64,000 bases of DNA from Chrysaora quinquecirrha (taxonomy: Eukaryota > Cnidaria > Scyphozoa > Semaeostomeae > Pelagiidae): contig JACTAT010000009.1 of assembly GCA_014526335.1 (NCBI GenBank), positions 2,056,446 through 2,120,445 on the forward strand, in the 5' to 3' direction. Positions within the stretch are counted from its first letter, which is position 1. Each line of letters opens with the position of its first letter. Shown here one piece after another: positions 1 to 9,980 of this stretch. The translations under genes and the position numbers were made by a program. The notes beneath the pieces were generated by a model that was not told the DNA's origin, did not search any database, and saw only the letters and a list, made by a program, of their open reading frames with translations.

Positions 1-22
1 TTTGACTGTGAAATATCTGGTC

Positions 23-2992
23 TTACTTGAGGCAGTTTGTTGTTGATTTTCTATTAAATAGAAGCTCTGCGGGTGAATATCCAGTTGTGCAATGCGGCGT
101 TGAACGATAGTTTAGCAAGAATCGATAAATTTCTTTTTTCCAGTTCTTTTGATCACAATACGCCAATTTTATCGCTTTATTTATTGGTTTCATAAAGTTC
201 TCTGCTTGTGAATTTGCTTGAGGCCATAGCGGAGTGACGCGTTCATGTTTAATTCCATTTTGTTTCATAAACGCTGATAGTTCTGTACTGTCAAATGGTG
301 GTCCATTGTCACTCTTTATTATTCTCGGGATTCCATGGGTTGCGAAGATACGATCAAGTTTAGGTATTGTTGCTCGTGCAGAAGTAGAGTGAATTATTTC
401 GACTTCCGGGAATCGAGAATAAGCATCTATCACGACTAGAACAAGTTCTCCAGTAGGAAAAGGTCCGCAGAAATCAATATGGACTGTATCCCACGGTCCT
501 TGTGGCAATTTAGACATCTTTAAAGGTTCTGGAGTGTTTGCTTGACTATTCGCTTGACACGGAAGGCATTTATCAATTGTCTGTTTCGCTATGTTGTCGA
601 TTTGAGGAAACCAGACTTTTTCCCGTAGTAATCTTTTTGTTTTAATCAGCCCTTGATGTCCTTCGTGAGCAAGCGTGAGGGCTTGATTTCGAAGTGATTC
701 TGGAATAACGATTCTTGACCCGCGTAATATGATCGATGAGTCACTATTTACTGTAAGTTCTTCTTTGATATTTCTGAAACACTTTATGTCTGCGATATTG
801 ACATTTGGATTGTTGTCGATAAATTCTGCCATATTTACACAATGCCAATTTTCATTTTGAATAATTTCGATAACTTTTTGCAGAGTTGCATCTTGTTTTG
901 TTGCTGTTTTGATTTGTTCGATTGTCATTGCTTTCGGAATCGCATGATTTGCAAGAAAATTAACGTATTCATCAGCAGGATTCTCAGTAGTAACTGTGTC
1001 TTGCGAGGTATGTCGAGAGAGGAAGTCAGATGGATTATCAATTCCTTTTGTAAAAATAACATCGAAGTTATAATCTTGAATACGAAGGTTCCATCGTTCT
1101 ATTCTTGCTGATGTCTTAGATTTCCTGTTTCCAAGAATCAGTTCAATAGGTTTGCAATCAGTGTACAACTGAAATTTTGCTCCGTATAGGTAAAGGTGAA
1201 GGCGCTCAATTGCCCAAACAATTGCCAAAGCTTCACGTTCGGTTTGTGAATAACGCTTTTCCACAGCTGACAATGATCGGCTGACATAGGCTACTATTCG
1301 GCGGTCATCTTTGCCAGGAGTCTTTTGAGAAAGAATTGCTGAGAGTCCCCAAGGCGAAGCATCGGTTACCAGCTCAGTTTGTTTCTTGTTGTCAAAGTAG
1401 GCCATGACAGTATCACTGGTCAAGGCATCTTTGATATTTTGAAAGGCAGTTTCATGTTCAGTTTGCCAACTAAATTGAGAATTTTTCTTTGTGAGATCTC
1501 TCAATGGTTCTGTAAGGTCGCTGAAATTGTGAATAAATTTCGCACAGTATGTAGCCATACCGAGAAATGTCCTCACATCTTTGATTGACTGCGGAGGAGG
1601 AGCGTTCTTTATTGCTGCAACTTTCTGTGGGTCGGCGGAAACTCCTTGTGAAGAAAACACAAATCCAAAAAACTTGAGTTTGTCTTGATAAAGTGAACAT
1701 TTATCTTTGTTGATTGTAAGACCATGTAGAGATAATCTTTCGAAGACAGCTTGCAACGATTTATGATGTTGTTCTGGCGTTGTTCCATAGACCAGTATGT
1801 CATCGCTTATATTCATAACACCAGGAATACCGCGAAGGCGCTCCGAAATGACGTGCTGAAAAATTTCACTTGCTGAGTTTGTCCCGAAATTCAATCGTGT
1901 GAATTGCTTTACTCCCTTGTGGGTAGAAAATGCTGTAATATACCGGCTTTCTTCTGACAGCCTGATTTGATGGTAACCAGACTTGAGATCCAATTTTGAA
2001 AACATCGTTGCTCCGTTCAATGCATGAATAACATCTTCCACTGTAGGATTTGAATGTCTCTCTCTTTGAATGGCTTGATTTGCTCTGCGCATATCAATAC
2101 AAAGTCTTACTGTACCGTTAGGCTTTGGAACAACGACAAGGGGTGAGATCCATGGTGTGGGACCTTGAACATCCTCTATAATACCATCTTTTTCTAATTT
2201 TGCAAGTTCGGCAGAAACTTGACGGCGTAAATGAAACGGTATTCTCCTTGGAGGCTGGGCAACAGGAGGTACATTGTGATCAATGTGTAGCTTTAATTTG
2301 AAATTCTTTAGTTCCCCAATTCCATCGAATAACTTTGGGTACACGGAAGCGAATTGTTCAATATCTGGAGGCTTTTCTTTGAGATGATTTACCTGTATAT
2401 TGATTAAATCCAATTCTGTGGCAGTTTGATAGCTCAATAAGGATCCATGACACCCTTTGACTACATGGATGGTTGCAACTGCGAATCTTTGCTTTGCTTC
2501 TAGTGTGGCACTGAACTTTCCAACAGTAGGAAGTGGTTTCTCGGAACCATAGGCCATAATTCTTGCTGCTGATTTTGTGAGGGTGACTTTCTTGTGTTTA
2601 CAAATCTTTTCATAATCTGATTCATCAATGATATTCGTGGATGCACCAGAATCGATTATCATATGAATAGGAACCGTGTTTATGCTGACTGTGGTTTGTG
2701 GAGTTTTTGAAGAGCCTGTTTTCGGTTTGGGTGTTTTCTCAATCAAAGTGTACAAATATTCATCATCTGTACTCGAGTCGCTGGCCTGGTCAACTTCAAC
2801 ATTATGAATTGCTTGTTTGGAAAATGTTGTTTTGCTTGCTTGTTGTTTACGTGGTGAAGTACGGCTTCGACAGACTTGAGCAAAATGGTTGTCTTTGCCA
2901 CATTTCGCACACTGTTTTCCTTGAGCAGGGCAAGATCTTTTGTGGGGCCAGGAATATCCACATTTACCGCATGTTTTGTTTGTTGATGGTTT
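23..2992 (-). CDS. pol: gypsy Pol polyprotein (PR-RT-RH-IN)
   Basis: The frame opens just after a stop at 2993-2995 and closes at a TAA at 23-25. There is no Met at the start, as expected for a gag-pol fusion. It opens with two zinc knuckles (CX2C types), then, counting from base 2755: retropepsin DSGAST with the catalytic Asp at residue 35; RT with Asp256 and a DD pair at 318-319 in an ISDD box; RNase H with Asp465, Glu508, Asp533 and Asp577; integrase HHCC zinc site (His697, His700, Cys730, Cys733) and DDE residues Asp761, Asp815, Glu852. The conserved tail after residue about 903 continues in another frame to the window edge. A one-base loss in the run of T at 47-50 would explain the early stop. 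The role is reverse transcription and integration of the element. Confidence 0.95.
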   Translation of the reverse strand, partial: KPSTNKTCGKCGYSWPHKRSCPAQGKQCAKCGKDNHFAQVCRSRTSPRKQQASKTTFSKQAIHNVEVDQASDSSTDDEYLYTLIEKTPKPKTGSSKTPQTTVSINTVPIHMIIDSGASTNIIDESDYEKICKHKKVTLTKSAARIMAYGSEKPLPTVGKFSATLEAKQRFAVATIHVVKGCHGSLLSYQTATELDLINIQVNHLKEKPPDIEQFASVYPKLFDGIGELKNFKLKLHIDHNVPPVAQPPRRIPFHLRRQVSAELAKLEKDGIIEDVQGPTPWISPLVVVPKPNGTVRLCIDMRRANQAIQRERHSNPTVEDVIHALNGATMFSKLDLKSGYHQIRLSEESRYITAFSTHKGVKQFTRLNFGTNSASEIFQHVISERLRGIPGVMNISDDILVYGTTPEQHHKSLQAVFERLSLHGLTINKDKCSLYQDKLKFFGFVFSSQGVSADPQKVAAIKNAPPPQSIKDVRTFLGMATYCAKFIHNFSDLTEPLRDLTKKNSQFSWQTEHETAFQNIKDALTSDTVMAYFDNKKQTELVTDASPWGLSAILSQKTPGKDDRRIVAYVSRSLSAVEKRYSQTEREALAIVWAIERLHLYLYGAKFQLYTDCKPIELILGNRKSKTSARIERWNLRIQDYNFDVIFTKGIDNPSDFLSRHTSQDTVTTENPADEYVNFLANHAIPKAMTIEQIKTATKQDATLQKVIEIIQNENWHCVNMAEFIDNNPNVNIADIKCFRNIKEELTVNSDSSIILRGSRIVIPESLRNQALTLAHEGHQGLIKTKRLLREKVWFPQIDNIAKQTIDKCLPCQANSQANTPEPLKMSKLPQGPWDTVHIDFCGPFPTGELVLVVIDAYSRFPEVEIIHSTSARATIPKLDRIFATHGIPRIIKSDNGPPFDSTELSAFMKQNGIKHERVTPLWPQANSQAENFMKPINKAIKLAYCDQKNWKKEIYRFLLNYRSTPHCTTGYSPAELLFNRKSTTNCLK

Positions 2993-3618
2993 TCAGCAGG
3001 TTTCTTGAAATTTGTTCTGCGATTTGTAAACGTACGATTGACTGTGTCAGTGTTGGATGTTGGATTGACTGATTCTTCGATGCCGATTGCTTGGATTTCG
3101 CTTGTTTCGAGAGCTCGTGCTTTCGCCAGCAATTGTTCTAGAGAAAGTTTGTCTTCTCGCAATGCAACTCTTCTTAAACGTTTGGAAAGACAATTTTGAA
3201 TTATTGTCGCTTTAAGTTCTTTCTCTTGGTCGTGGAATTCACAACTGACTGCGAGTTTTCTTAGTCTCACGCAAAATTGGTCCACTGTTTCATCGGTTAG
3301 CTGTTTGGTTTGGCGAAATTGGAATACTTCGTAATCTACATTTTTCTTTGGAGAAAAGTAGGCATCGAGTTTCTCTAGAGCCTTGTCATAATCATCAGGT
3401 CCTCCTGTATCTTGAAATGTTTCGAAGATTTCTTGTGTCTCTTGACCGGCTTGGTACAACAAAAGTGCACGCTTTTGCTTCTTATCTGTGATATTTAGGG
3501 CTGCTAAATAAGTTTCGAAACGTCTTTTCCATATCTTCCATCTTTGGCTCAAAGTTGTAGGATCTGAGAGAGGACTGAATATCGGAAGCGGAGTAACATC
3601 TATTCTTCCTTGTGCCAT
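2743..3618 (-). CDS. gag: gypsy Gag, zinc-knuckle part out of frame
   Basis: ATG at 3618, directly below the primer binding site. The first 200 residues are a typical Ty3/gypsy capsid-type domain with conserved tryptophans (SQRWKIWKRRF, residues 24-34) and a charged helical middle. The nucleocapsid zinc knuckles expected at the C-terminus are not in this frame: they are encoded in the pol frame from about 2975. The frames overlap over 2743-2992. Either a -1 ribosomal shift occurs in the A-rich stretch at 2970-2992, upstream of the knuckles, or one base was lost or gained there. Gag forms the particle that packages the element RNA. Confidence 0.88.
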   Translation of the reverse strand: MAQGRIDVTPLPIFSPLSDPTTLSQRWKIWKRRFETYLAALNITDKKQKRALLLYQAGQETQEIFETFQDTGGPDDYDKALEKLDAYFSPKKNVDYEVFQFRQTKQLTDETVDQFCVRLRKLAVSCEFHDQEKELKATIIQNCLSKRLRRVALREDKLSLEQLLAKARALETSEIQAIGIEESVNPTSNTDTVNRTFTNRRTNFKKPAENHQQTKHAVNVDIPGPTKDLALLKENSVRNVAKTTILLKSVEAVLHHVNNKQAKQHFPNKQFIMLKLTRPATRVQMMNICTL

Positions 3619-3620
3619 TT

Positions 3621-3636
3621 TGAATCTTCGTCGCCA
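3621..3636 (-). other. primer binding site of the gypsy element
   Basis: Minus-strand TGGCGACGAAGATTCA lies 2 bases upstream of the gag ATG and begins with TGG, complementary to a tRNA 3'-CCA end. This is where minus-strand DNA synthesis would start. The 5' LTR should end immediately above it. The priming tRNA was not identified. Confidence 0.75.
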
Positions 3637-4530
3637 ATATAATGTTCATTGGAACATAAAGACGAGGCATACGTCTGTATTCGAATCACATATCATATCA
3701 ACTAAATAAATCACAGGGTTACAAAGTATTTACAATAATTAAGTTGTCAATCAAAGTAAACATAAATTAACATAATTTATGTGCATAAACATTACACATC
3801 AAAAGGTTAAGGATGCTTTATTTTGTCATTACTTGATACAGTATCATGGTCAAAATGCTAACAAAAAGATGCAAAATATTAAATCTACAATTACAATTAA
3901 AACGACAAGTTCAGGGGGCTGGGTCTTATTTAACGAGTGCACATTAATAAATAAATGTCTTACTCTTGGATGAGAGGAGTAATTTTACCCTGGGGAATAC
4001 AGTATATTTTAAGTACTGAGGGCATGCTGCCCTTAGGGTATAGTTTTTCATGATTTTGTATAAATTTGGGTCTTAATTATCTGAAAATTAGTATAAATGA
4101 GGTATCAATTTCTTTAAAATTAGTTTCCATCTTTTACTTGTTTTAACTGTTCTTGATGAAGTTTGCTTATAATTGACTATATCTAAACATATAATGTAGT
4201 GAATGAGTTAATATTTTCCTTTAATCATGGGTATATATTTTTAGGAATTTGGTATAAATATGCAGAGGCATTTTTTTCTTGGGTTGCACATCCCTATCTG
4301 AAACATAGTCAAGTACCCCTTGGGGTAATTTGAGGGGAGGGATTATTCAAGGGGTATGAATTGGAAGATTTACAGCAATCGGTGTTTGGCAAAAGTGAAT
4401 GAAGTTTTGAATGGGTTTGCTGTTAGTATGCAATTCTTGTGTTCTGTAACTCAAAAACTATGCAAAAAAACAGACAACATACAATTCTAAAAGCTTTTAC
4501 TGAATGGGCTAAATGTACTAGGTTCTGTTT
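3637..4530. other. presumed 5' LTR, then AT-rich sequence without genes
   Basis: The gypsy 5' LTR should start here on the minus strand, but its far end cannot be placed. The remainder is AT-rich, with only short open frames and no recognisable coding similarity. Confidence 0.4.
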
Positions 4531-4538
4531 GCCACATT

Positions 4539-5358
4539 CAGGGCCTTCCCTAAATTGGGGGTATTGGGGGTATGACATCCCCCCCTGAGAAAAGGACAGT
4601 CGGAAAATCGGTAGTTTCAGTCGGTGAAATCACTCTTTTATGCATTCATAAATCATTTATACAGAGTAAAGGCTAAGGAAAAACAATGGGAAATAAAACA
4701 GAACTTTACTGCAAAAGCATGGAGCATCTTTGCTTGACAAGGGAGGGCCGACCAAACGAAGTTTACAATAATTGATTTTGGTGCTAAAGGTCAAAGTTAT
4801 ACAATCAAAACTTTCCCGAATATGCCATATTTTTTCTATTTTCGACGTTTCACCGACGACGATGCACCAGAACAACAAATTTATAGATCTATTCATTGCA
4901 TTTACTGTAATGCAGTATTAATGCAACTATATATAGCAAGCAATAATATTTGTCAATCTTTAGTATTCGTTTAGAATTCAGATGTTCTAAGATGGTTCAG
5001 TTTTTGACTACAATTTTGAAGTTTTGTACCGCTCAAGGACCATAAGAATTCCATATGAATTCCACGATAGAGTTTAAAGAAAATTGAATTTTAAGAGTTC
5101 CAAAAGGGCCGTTAGAGCGATTCTAGCTTTAGGTTTCTCCAAAATTTTTCGGGGAGCATGCCCCCGGACCTCCCTCGTGGCATTCGCCCTCGGCGCATGT
5201 TCTACGACAATGCCCGTTTTAATCGTGCCCATCAAAATTCAAATACCCTCCTAAGCCCATTTAAATGATGCATAAAAAGGTGTTTTCAGTTGGACTCCAG
5301 TCAGCAAATGGAGACGGTCACACCCCCCACCTTGAAAACTTTTGTCAGGACGGCCCTG
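4539..5358. mobile_element. hAT-type MITE (copy A)
   Basis: Starts with CAGGGCC and ends with GGCCCTG, and is flanked by a perfect 8-bp duplication gccacatt (4531-4538 and 5359-5366). An 8-bp target site and CAGGG termini are hallmarks of hAT transposons. No transposase is encoded, so it is non-autonomous. A related copy in the opposite orientation is at 32062-32860, and a terminal fragment is at 56258-56350. Confidence 0.93.
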
Positions 5359-5366
5359 GCCACATT

Positions 5367-5990
5367 GGTAACTGCTGACATATTCCATGAAGCTTCCAAC
5401 CCTGACCATGATTCCAGATAAAAATAATCATCATCAATATACTTAGACCAAACAACAAGTGCCCTCAAACCAATTCCTTTCAAAATCAGCCATAGAAAAA
5501 TTACCATACACTAGAGCAAACTTAGTACCAATTGCCATCCCTTCTGCCTATATATGATCAAGCTCAAAATTTTCTAAAACAACTTAAGCCACACTATCAA
5601 GCCTGTAGATAGGATTCCACCAACTGTCAAATGCATGCTGCCTTGCCTCCAATCCTCCATCATGGAGATGCTAAAGGCCACAACATATTCCACCAAGCAC
5701 TGACAGCGTATAATTTCTGTCCTTAACATATGATGATGATCTCAAGCTCTATGCATGCTTTGTTGTACCACCACAGAAATTGAAATGACTGGACTCTACA
5801 CTGCACAGAGTCAGGTTTCTTGGACAACAAATAAAAATGACCAAATCTTGGTATTCTTGACACTTTCCATATAACTTTTTATAAACAAAATAAGTTATGC
5901 GTATGGCATTTCTATCCAGGGACATCTCCAAAAGGGGGTACAGGGGGGCTGTACCAGTCCAATGTTGGAAACATTGGCACAAAGAAAGGT
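5367..5990. other. intergenic, no gene seen
   Basis: Only short open frames. A possible hAT-like end (CAGGGGGG) occurs at about 5941, just left of the foldback element, but no convincing partner end with matching flanks was found. Confidence 0.4.
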
Positions 5991-5999
5991 TTTGTCGAC

Positions 6000-6852
6000 G
6001 GCCAGGTCGAAAACGCGGAACTCTCGGAACTCTCGGAAATCTCGGAACGGAAAAAATTGCGCAAAAGCTCCCAGTTCCGTGTTTTCGAGTACAGCTCACC
6101 TCTACTCGAAAACGCGGAACTATATAAAAAACCATATTTACGATATAAAAAACCCAGTTCCGTGTTTTCGAGTACAGCTCACCTCTACTCGAAAACGCGG
6201 AACTATATAAAAACCATATTATCATATAAAAAACCCAGTTCCGTGTTTTCGAGTACAGCTCACCTCTACTCGAAAACGCGGAACTATATAAAAACCATAT
6301 TTTCATATAAAAAACCCAGTTCCGTGTTTTCGAGTACAGCTCACCTCTACTCGAAAACGCGGAACTACATAAAAAACAATATTTACGATATAAAAAACCC
6401 AGTTCCGTGTTTTCGAGTACAGCTCACCTCTACTCGAAAACGCGGAACTACATAAAAAACAATATTTACGATATAAAAAACCCAGTTCCGTGTTTTCGAG
6501 TACAGCTCACCTCTACTCGAAAACGCGGAACTACATAAAAAACAATATTTACGATATAAAAAACCCAGTTCCTTGTTTTCGAGTACAGCTCACCTCTACT
6601 CGAAAACGCGGAACTATATAAAAACAATATTTTCATATAAAAAACCCAGTTCCGTGTTTTCGAGTACAGCTCACCTCTACTCGAAAACGCGGAACTACAT
6701 AAAAAACAATATTTACGATATAAAAAAGCCAGTTCTGTGTTTTCGAGTAGAGGTGAGCTGTACTCGAAAACACGGAACTGGGAGCTTTTGCGCAATTTTT
6801 TCCGTTCCGAGATTTCCGAGAGTTCCGAGAGTTCCGCGTTTTCGACCTGGCC
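6000..6852. mobile_element. foldback element made of hairpin repeats
   Basis: Begins GGCCAGGTCGAAAACGCGG and ends with its reverse complement, with a perfect 9-bp duplication tttgtcgac outside (5991-5999 and 6853-6861). The terminal 120 bases are inverted repeats. Between them lie about seven tandem units of 75-85 bp. Each unit contains a near-perfect 45-bp palindrome (TTCCGTGTTTTCGAGTACAG and its inverted counterpart) joined by an AT-rich link. The last unit is inverted. No ORF of biological meaning; open frames through it are artefacts of the repeat. The 9-bp duplication suggests a Mutator-like mover, but no transposase is present. Confidence 0.9.
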
Positions 6853-6861
6853 TTTGTCGAC

Positions 6862-8792
6862 AAATAATGCATATGGAGATTTGGCTTTTTTCTTGTTCTG
6901 TGTTTTTCAAAAAAATGCGTAAAAGTGCGGTTACATTAATAGCTAAAACGAGAAATATTATAATTGAAAGCCACTCCCTTCTGTCGAAAAATTTTTAGCT
7001 CTGTGCCCCCGTAAATTTTGTTGTTGCACCGCCCCTGTTTACTAAGCTATCAGTATCAATTCTTCTCCCGCAGCTGACTGATTGACTGACTGGCTGAAAA
7101 GTTTCTTCTGTGAAAAGAGTTTTTGGGTGCACAGAAGTTAAATAGCGATAGATATGCATCTTAATAGATTACACAAAGCATAACCCTTCCTTGAATTGTG
7201 TAGCTTGATAATTAAAGATGGCTACATTGAACAATTAGGTTGGATTTAAAACAAAGACCATAGTCGTTAAAAAGAAAATGGAGACCACAGTCTAGCAAAT
7301 GCTGATTTGGACAGCTTCCTTTGATCGATTTGTAATTAATTTGCCTTCTACTTTTGACCCAACTTTATTTCGTTCTTTCTCTTAATTTCTGTAAATATTA
7401 TTCCTGATAATCTCAAATCTTTCTCTAATGTTTTAAATGTTTAATCATTTTGTTCTTTTTATTTTTCTTCAAAATTTTCGAATTGATATTCTGTTGATAT
7501 CAATAAATTGTCTTGTTATGCAACTTCTTTCATCATATATGCTGAATGTAATCATTTTCAATTGTTGCCATCTTTATCACTCCTATTGAAGTTGTTCATT
7601 CTCCATTCATTCAGCTGCAAGTGTTTCATTCATATCAGATCATTCAATGCTCTGCTATGCTACTTTTGTCTTCACATCTGTTTTCCCTTTATTGGGCATC
7701 ACTTAGCTGTTTCGTTACACAAGCTATTAGGTTGTCTTAGGTCATCCATACCCTAAAGCAGACCTCTTGGGTGGCTGTGCTGTTGTTTTCATTTTGAGTA
7801 GATTGAATTTTATATTATTTCAGAAATTAACTTAAAAAAACCACTACAAATTTGAAGCGACAAAACATTTTTCCATCTTTCAACAAGTATCCCTAGATGA
7901 GTATATATTTGTTTTAACAAAAATGCTAATTCTACTGGGGTCTGAATTGACAAAATATTACAACGAATGACGTGTTCTTCATACTAAATCTAACCTAAGA
8001 ACTGCTGATGAAGAGTAACCAATTTATTAAAGTTGTATTGTCCTGAAACAAAATTTAATGGCAAATGAAAGAGTGCTGAGAGGGAAAAACTCGATGACGA
8101 AAACCCAAAGGAGACATACAAAAAAGCATATGTCAATAAAGCAAAAATAATACTATATTAAAATAATAATAATAATCAGAAACTAAGTGTAAGATTAGTA
8201 TCATAAAGTTGAGCATTAGCATTAGGTTTACGCTAATTTATGTGGAGCCTCCTTGATTTTAAGCTGATAGTCCCTTTATACAGAGTCTAGGATCTTCAAA
8301 CAGCTCTAACTGGAGGAAATGCAAATGGTTTCTGAGACCTGCAAATGCTTGTAAATATGAGAGGTCTTATCCCTAGAAAGATATTCCCGAACACGAGTAG
8401 ATGGAATTAGATTCTGCACAAGTAAATTGATAAACAACTCGCGAACGAAGTCATTTTAAGATAGAGTTCTTGACAGAAAACATATTACTTACTTTATACA
8501 CTACTTTCAGAGCAATAGTTCCTATGTGTAGACTAAATCCTACGTTCATCAAAAGCAGATATATTTAAATAGGGTAATTTGAAATGGAGAATGATAGTCC
8601 TTTCATGTTTATGTCGCACTTTTTTCAAACTTCTGTTAATCAGTGGTTAAGATAGTGCTCCTACGACTGAAACGTATTTGAGAAACAGCTGTTATGAAAC
8701 TTATAGACTTTTTAAGCTTAAAAGCAGGATGTATGACTAAAAAGGTCAAGATGAAATAAATAATTCTGTTATTTCCATGCTTAAGGTAAAAA
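6862..8792. other. AT-rich non-coding stretch
   Basis: No gene recognised. CGCCCCTG at 7028-7035 resembles the right end of a hAT MITE (compare 11030-11037), but no matching left end with the same 8-bp flank was found. The stretch may contain the promoter and 5' leader of the oxygenase-like gene at its right end; no firm signals were identified. Confidence 0.4.
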
Positions 8793-9980
8793 ATGGATGG
8801 AACAGCATTCAGCGGATTCGCTCCTATTCCAACAACAAATGTTTCCTTCCCAGCTGAGAAGATCAATGAAGTAGAAAATTGTTCATTAAATCTGCAAAAT
8901 TTGCGTGGAAGGAAACTCCTTGCTATAGCTGAAAATGTCCTTTCGAAAGAACTTTGTGCAAAAATAATTTCATTGGTTGAAGAAGCACATCCATTGTCAG
9001 TAATTGACAAATCCACAGCACATTTGAAGTCCAAATTTCAATATTGCATAGAGGACAGTGAATTTTCAATGAAAATCTGGGAAAGATTGAAGCCACTTGT
9101 TGAAAATCTGCTTCAGACTACAAAAGTAACTACACAACCACTAGGATTCGATGTCAGAAGGGGTGAATGGACTTTTCATGGCCTAAGTGCAATTTTTGCA
9201 ATAAGCAAGCTGATGCCGATTGAAAGTAAAACATTCGCTGTGCAACGAGATGCTCAACATTGCCCAAACAATGATAAAAGATGGCTTTTGTCTGTAGTTA
9301 TTTATTTGGATGATGATTTTGAAGGTTTTGGCCATAATTTCTACTTTCAAAAGCATTCTGATGATGGATCTATTGGGAAAGCAATTTCAAGTGGCATAAC
9401 ATTGAAAAAAGAGGTTGATATTGCTGGAGGGCTGGGGAATGGATACGATGTTTTCAATGTTGTCTCTTCGGCTGGAAATGCCGTTTTATACAGTCATGAC
9501 ATTTTGTATCATGCAACTCAATTTCAGAATAATCCCAAATGGATTCTGAAAGCAAATGTGATGGTTTCTCGCAAAATCAATGAATATGGTGTTAGTTTGG
9601 TTGATGAAGAAAGAGATGATTTTGCTAAATGTATTCAACACTTTAGAATGGGTCAGTTATTTGAAGCCAAGGGACTTGAAGAACAAGCTGCCGAGTGTTA
9701 CGAAAAGGCATTGTCTTTGAGATATTTGCATCCACTGAATCTCCTGGAAACTGAAACTGTTGATAAGTATTGTGCCACCAGTTGTCTTTCGGACATTGTC
9801 TGGTATTCAATTTTTCATTACTTGAGTGGTAAAGATATTGAAAATTTAGTAAAAGAGGGGTACTTGGGGGTCCCAATACCGCAATACCGGGCCAAAAATC
9901 GCCGAATCCCGAATATCGCACGAAAAATTGCAAAATACCGCAAATTGCTGAAAACTAAAATATCAGTATTGTTAATGTGA
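8793..9980 (+). CDS. 2-oxoglutarate/Fe(II) oxygenase-like protein, C-terminus replaced by repeat
   Basis: An intronless 395-codon ORF from an ATG. Residues about 115-260 have the layout of a prolyl-4-hydroxylase-type double-stranded beta helix: SVVIYLDDDFEGFG (167-180), a late HDILYHAT box (235-242, His240 as likely iron ligand) and KWILKANVMV (249-258) carrying the basic residue that would bind 2-oxoglutarate. The expected HxD iron motif reads QRD (151-153), so the first iron His is missing; codon 9243-9245 is CAA, one base from a His codon. Residues 280-310 look like a TPR helix pair. From about residue 355 the protein is encoded by a repeat (9854-11952), so the native end is lost. After the repeat, an open frame from about 11950 to 12069 could be the displaced original tail. 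This could be an inactive enzyme or a recent pseudogene. Confidence 0.65.
   Translation: MDGTAFSGFAPIPTTNVSFPAEKINEVENCSLNLQNLRGRKLLAIAENVLSKELCAKIISLVEEAHPLSVIDKSTAHLKSKFQYCIEDSEFSMKIWERLKPLVENLLQTTKVTTQPLGFDVRRGEWTFHGLSAIFAISKLMPIESKTFAVQRDAQHCPNNDKRWLLSVVIYLDDDFEGFGHNFYFQKHSDDGSIGKAISSGITLKKEVDIAGGLGNGYDVFNVVSSAGNAVLYSHDILYHATQFQNNPKWILKANVMVSRKINEYGVSLVDEERDDFAKCIQHFRMGQLFEAKGLEEQAAECYEKALSLRYLHPLNLLETETVDKYCATSCLSDIVWYSIFHYLSGKDIENLVKEGYLGVPIPQYRAKNRRIPNIARKIAKYRKLLKTKISVLLM

Larger units (their letters stand above)
1..3640 (-). mobile_element. Ty3/gypsy LTR retrotransposon, partial (3' end outside the window)
   Basis: Read on the minus strand, the order is primer binding site, gag, then pol with protease, reverse transcriptase, RNase H and integrase. 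That is the Ty3/gypsy (Metaviridae-type) order. The 3' LTR would lie left of base 1. The 5' LTR should begin just above 3637, but its outer edge cannot be set because no second LTR copy is visible. The catalytic residues of all pol domains are intact, while the reading frame is damaged near the integrase end, so this copy looks young but probably not fully competent. Confidence 0.95.

Noticed and set aside
3637..4010. A precise 5' LTR
   Set aside because: Only one LTR would be in the window, so the outer boundary cannot be proven.
6057..6998. Several 80-180 codon ORFs on both strands
   Set aside because: All are translations of the hairpin repeat units of the foldback element.
5941..7035. 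A hAT element from CAGGGGGG to CGCCCCTG
   Set aside because: The 8-bp flanks (agggggta and tttactaa) do not match, and the inner sequences are not convincingly inverted.
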